From Nitrospirota bacterium (GTDB lineage: Bacteria; Nitrospirota; Nitrospiria; 2-01-FULL-66-17), in NCBI GenBank assembly GCA_016201825.1, contig JACQCD010000132.1, forward strand, positions 1 through 43,027: 43,027 bases of DNA, in the 5' to 3' direction. Shown one piece after another: positions 40,840-43,027 of this stretch (positions within the stretch are counted from its first letter, which is position 1; every line of letters starts with the position of its first letter). The translations under genes and the position numbers were made by a program. Below the pieces are notes generated by a model. That model searched no databases and had not been told where the DNA came from. It saw only the letters and a list, made by a program, of their open reading frames with translations.

Positions 40840-41577
40840 CTACTCCTCGTTTTCGTCCAGCCCCGCCACCAACTCGTGGGCGAACTGGGGGGCCGACGCC
40901 GCAATCGCTTCGCGCTGTTTTTTCTTCTGTTCTCGTTCGGCCGCCAACTCGCGCTTCCCGTCAGCAGTCAGCGCCCACGGGGTGAGGCCCTCCTTTTTGA
41001 CCTGCCGGAGCGCCTCCACCATCTTGTGCAGCTTCTCGGTGCCGCAGCGCGGGACCGAGGCCATCGCGTCTTCGTGCCCCGCCTCGGCGCACAACGCGAT
41101 GGTGTAGCAGTTCGTCCCCGCGCGCACCATCTTCAACGTCACGTTCGCGAAGTGACAGTGGACGCCGACGAAGATGCACGCTTCGATCTTGTTGTGCCAG
41201 ATGGTGAGGTTGGGGTGGCACGGGTTGATCACGGCCTCGGGATCGATCTTCGGGTAGATCGGACGGTAATCCGGCATCGGGATGATCTTGACGCCGGGAA
41301 TCTCGGCGGCGATCTCCAACACCATGCTCGCCTTCTCTTCGGTATGTTTGTTCCACCCCCACACGACCAAGGGGCCGGGGAACAGTGTGGGGTTACGACG
41401 GGTCAGCAGCGCCCGGGCGGCCGCCTTGAAGGCCTTGTCCTCGGACACGATCACGCCCTCCACCAACCCCTCCCCGTCTTGAGGCAGCTCCACTCCCATC
41501 GCACACGCCGAGGGCGGCAGCAATCCCTCCGGGCCGGGGAGAACCTGATATCGCGGACTAACGGTCGCAGTCGCCAT
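40840..41577 (-). CDS. porE: Epsilon-like subunit of the oxidoreductase (CODH beta-subunit-like family)
   Basis: About 245 residues. A family encoded with five-subunit pyruvate- or 2-oxoglutarate:ferredoxin oxidoreductases of Hydrogenobacter and Nitrospira, sometimes called CO dehydrogenase beta-subunit-like. Visible: EGVIVSEDKAFKAAARALLTR, TLFPGPLVVWGWN, a conserved PDYRPIYPKIDPEAVINPCHPN and CIFVGVHCHFANVTLKMVRAG. The C-terminal third is a Lys/Arg-rich helical stretch (ELAAEREQKKKQREAI). The start ATG at 41577 follows AAAGGGAG; an ATG at 41598 is an alternative. First gene of the operon, 180 bp from its promoter. Its biochemical role is not established. Confidence 0.75.
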   Translation of the reverse strand: MATATVSPRYQVLPGPEGLLPPSACAMGVELPQDGEGLVEGVIVSEDKAFKAAARALLTRRNPTLFPGPLVVWGWNKHTEEKASMVLEIAAEIPGVKIIPMPDYRPIYPKIDPEAVINPCHPNLTIWHNKIEACIFVGVHCHFANVTLKMVRAGTNCYTIALCAEAGHEDAMASVPRCGTEKLHKMVEALRQVKKEGLTPWALTADGKRELAAEREQKKKQREAIAASAPQFAHELVAGLDENEE

Positions 41578-41752
41578 ACTCAATAAGCTCCCTTTCATAT
41601 GTAAATCCGCCTCAAGATCAACGAGGCGGCACCAGACAATGCCGTACGCGCTACCATATCGAATTCCACAGCGCGCGTCAATTATGCAGAAGACCTACCG
41701 CGTCGCTAGGGCTTTCGACGCATCCCCACCCGACCGGGCGCCGAGCCGGAGT

Positions 41753-41782
41753 ACTATAGCGGGTTTTTCTGAGGAATGTCAA
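41753..41782 (-). promoter_or_regulatory. Promoter of the por operon
   Basis: TTGACA (41782-41777), 18-bp spacer, TATAGT (41758-41753). The best sigma-70-type match in the window, giving a leader of about 170 nt before the porE start. This fits high, constitutive expression of a central carbon enzyme. Confidence 0.75.
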
Positions 41783-41837
41783 CGAGAACGCCCCTCATCA
41801 CTCGACTCGCCCGAATGGGAACTGACCGCCCATCACT

Positions 41838-42746
41838 TCATCCGTCTATTGCGTGACGACAGCCGGCACGATCTCCTGAGGCTGGCAGACCGCTTGATGA
41901 ATTTGGGGCCGAACTGATCGAAGGTTCCTGAGCAATCCCCCATGCAGCGATGACGTCGGCCATCTGTCGCATCCCGCGCAGGATCACCGGGCCCGGCTGG
42001 AGGATGTGGGCCGATTTGATCTCGTGGATTCGCCCCTCCCGCACCGCCGTCATCCGGTCCCAGCCCGGGCGCGCGGCGATCCGTTCCGGTCGGACTTTCT
42101 TTCCGCACCACGACGCGAAGACGATCTCGGGATCACGCCGCGCCACCTCGTCCGCCGAGACGATCCGCCCCGAGGCGACTTTGTGGTCGCTGAGTTCGCC
42201 GAAGACGTCGTCTCCGCCCGCCAGCGCCACGGCCTCGCTGACCCAGCGAATCCCCGAGATCAGCGGATCGTCCCATTCCTCGAAATACACGCGCGGGCGC
42301 CGGGGCAGCCGCGCCGCGGCCGCCGCGATCGCCGCCCACTCCCCCTCCAGCCGCGCGATGAGCGCGTCCGCCGCTCCCCCCCGCCCCACGATCGCCCCGA
42401 TCATCGCGATCGCGGCAAGAATGTCCCGCAGGCTGCGCTGGTTCAGGTGCAGGACGGTGGCGCCGCGCCGAGCCAAGGTGGCGGTGATGTCGGCCTGCAG
42501 ATCCAAGTAGGCGATCACCAGGTCGGGGTTCAGCGCGAAAATTTTTTCGAAATCGATGGACGTGTAGGCCCCGACCTTGGGCTTGCGCCGCGCCTCCTCA
42601 GGCGTGACGGTGTACCCGCTGACGCCCACAACCAGATCGCCCGCCTCCAACGCGTACAGGATATCCACGCTCTCGGCGGTCAGGCACACGATGCGGCACG
42701 GCAGGCGCGACGCGCGCGGGTGGTCAGGCGGGCTCGTCATCGGCAC
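41838..42746 (-). CDS. Cobalamin/iron-siderophore-type substrate-binding protein (BtuF-like)
   Basis: 302 residues of the class III periplasmic binding fold. Visible: RIVCLTAESVDILYALEAGDLVVGVSGYT, KPKVGAYTSIDFEKIFALNPDLVIAY, RGATVLHLNQRSLRDILAAI and the C-lobe RVYFEEWDDPLISGI, WVSEAVALAGGDDVF, DEVARRDPEIVFASWCG. Relatives bind cobalamin or ferric complexes for ABC importers. No signal peptide or lipobox is seen from the GTG at 42746 or the ATG at 42740, and no permease or ATPase gene is in the window, so its cellular location is open. The C-terminal tail (SSAPNSSSGLPASGDRAGC) is not typical. No cobalamin riboswitch was found upstream. Confidence 0.75.
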   Translation of the reverse strand: MPMTSPPDHPRASRLPCRIVCLTAESVDILYALEAGDLVVGVSGYTVTPEEARRKPKVGAYTSIDFEKIFALNPDLVIAYLDLQADITATLARRGATVLHLNQRSLRDILAAIAMIGAIVGRGGAADALIARLEGEWAAIAAAAARLPRRPRVYFEEWDDPLISGIRWVSEAVALAGGDDVFGELSDHKVASGRIVSADEVARRDPEIVFASWCGKKVRPERIAARPGWDRMTAVREGRIHEIKSAHILQPGPVILRGMRQMADVIAAWGIAQEPSISSAPNSSSGLPASGDRAGCRHAIDG

Positions 42747-42833
42747 GTCCGGCAGTCCGGAGAAGCGGCAAGCAAAAGCAGATTCATTGTCACCCTTCTG
42801 TCGATCCCTGTGCGGACGACAAGAGTCAATTTA

Positions 42834-42849
42834 TTAAGAACGTTCCTAA
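42834..42849. promoter_or_regulatory. Palindromic operator-like site upstream of the BtuF-like gene
   Basis: TTAAGAACGTTCCTAA is a 16-bp palindrome with mismatches at one symmetric pair and a perfect GAACGTTC core. It stands about 90 bp before the BtuF-like gene in AT-rich intergenic DNA, a reasonable place for a repressor site. The regulator is unknown. Confidence 0.25.
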
Positions 42850-42920
42850 AGTGTTCCACAACGCGATCGGGGTTTACCGTCCGTTTGCGGAACGTGTCAA
42901 CAAGAATGAGACACTGCCGG

Positions 42921-43027
42921 TCAGAATTTAGTGTCCAACGCCTCAGTGGACCCGGCCGGCGTCCTCGGTTTGTTGATCCACACGGCCTGGGGGAGCGCAG
43001 GCGGTTTGGGTACGCCCCGGACGAACC
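42921..43027 (-). CDS. C-terminal fragment of an unidentified protein, possibly a transposase
   Basis: From the right edge a minus-strand frame reads ...GVPKPPALPQAVWINKPR and ends ALDTKF with TGA at 42921-42923. I do not recognise it with certainty; the basic VWINKPR tail resembles ends of some insertion-sequence transposases. The following DNA contains GTGTC-N9-GACAC (42896-42916 region), which could be part of an IS end. Only 35 residues are visible, so this is a weak call. Confidence 0.3.
   Translation of the reverse strand, partial: FVRGVPKPPALPQAVWINKPRTPAGSTEALDTKF

Noticed and set aside
42740-42797. A 16-codon frame MNLLLLAASPDCRTCR with GAAGGG upstream, overlapping the BtuF-like start
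   Set aside because: It could be a leader peptide or a frameshifted remnant of a signal peptide, but it is too short and without other support.
42747-42920. Cobalamin riboswitch upstream of the BtuF-like gene
   Set aside because: No B12-box-like GCCACTG core or AGGGAA...GGTG pattern was found on the minus strand; only a palindrome is visible.
1-43027. CRISPR arrays
   Set aside because: No regularly spaced direct repeats of 23-47 bp were seen. The only dense repeats are the YD repeats inside the RHS coding sequence.

Overview
The window looks like part of a GC-rich (roughly 60-65 %) chromosome from the Nitrospirota, most likely a Nitrospira relative. This is an inference from three things: a five-gene 2-oxoacid:ferredoxin oxidoreductase operon of the type used in the reductive TCA cycle by Nitrospira and Hydrogenobacter, a 122-bp terminal-inverted-repeat element whose ends (GCAGGCTGCTGAAAAAG / CTTTTTGAGCAGCCTGC) I associate with Nitrospira genomes, and the general protein character. 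No rRNA or tRNA was recognised, so the placement rests on protein context.

Layout. (1) 1-2991 is accessory: the end of an IS3-type element sitting inside a small zinc-binding/endonuclease-like gene, then an AIPR phage-resistance gene followed by a 61-bp hairpin with integron attC architecture, and a hicB gene with a hicA that has lost its C-terminus. All genes are on the minus strand. (2) 3113-14058 (minus) is a long housekeeping operon, in transcription order rimP, nusA, infB, ylxP, rbfA, nrnA, truB, rpsO, pnp, M16 peptidase. A promoter and an intrinsic terminator precede rimP, and a long hairpin lies between rpsO and pnp. D-amino-acid aminotransferase and a methyltransferase lie upstream. 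(3) 15830-21252 is a second accessory block: perfect palindrome, HigBA-type toxin-antitoxin pair, decayed REP-associated transposase unit with inverted ends, and a 1091-aa RHS protein with a variable C-terminal tail followed by a small AT-richer gene, probably toxin plus immunity.

(4) 21253-37534 holds mixed metabolic genes: HAD phosphatase, NAD-binding dehydrogenase and endonuclease/exonuclease/phosphatase protein, adenosine-deaminase-like enzyme, histone-deacetylase-like enzyme, zinc-ribbon protein, parvulin, VOC protein, serB, fabI, chagasin-like inhibitor, acyl-CoA desaturase, CinA-type protein, glutamate dehydrogenase, a fibronectin-III lipoprotein and several small hypothetical genes. 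(5) 37614-41577 (minus) is the por operon, with a near-consensus promoter (TTGACA-18-TATAGT) and an intrinsic terminator. (6) 41838-43027 holds a cobalamin-type binding protein and, at the right edge, the end of a possible transposase.

Across the window, several genes have a good -10 box only 5-8 bp before the start codon and no ribosome-binding site, which suggests leaderless transcripts. The items most worth following are the attC-like AIPR cassette, the terminator between promoter and rimP, the RHS tail with its neighbour, and the set of leaderless promoters.
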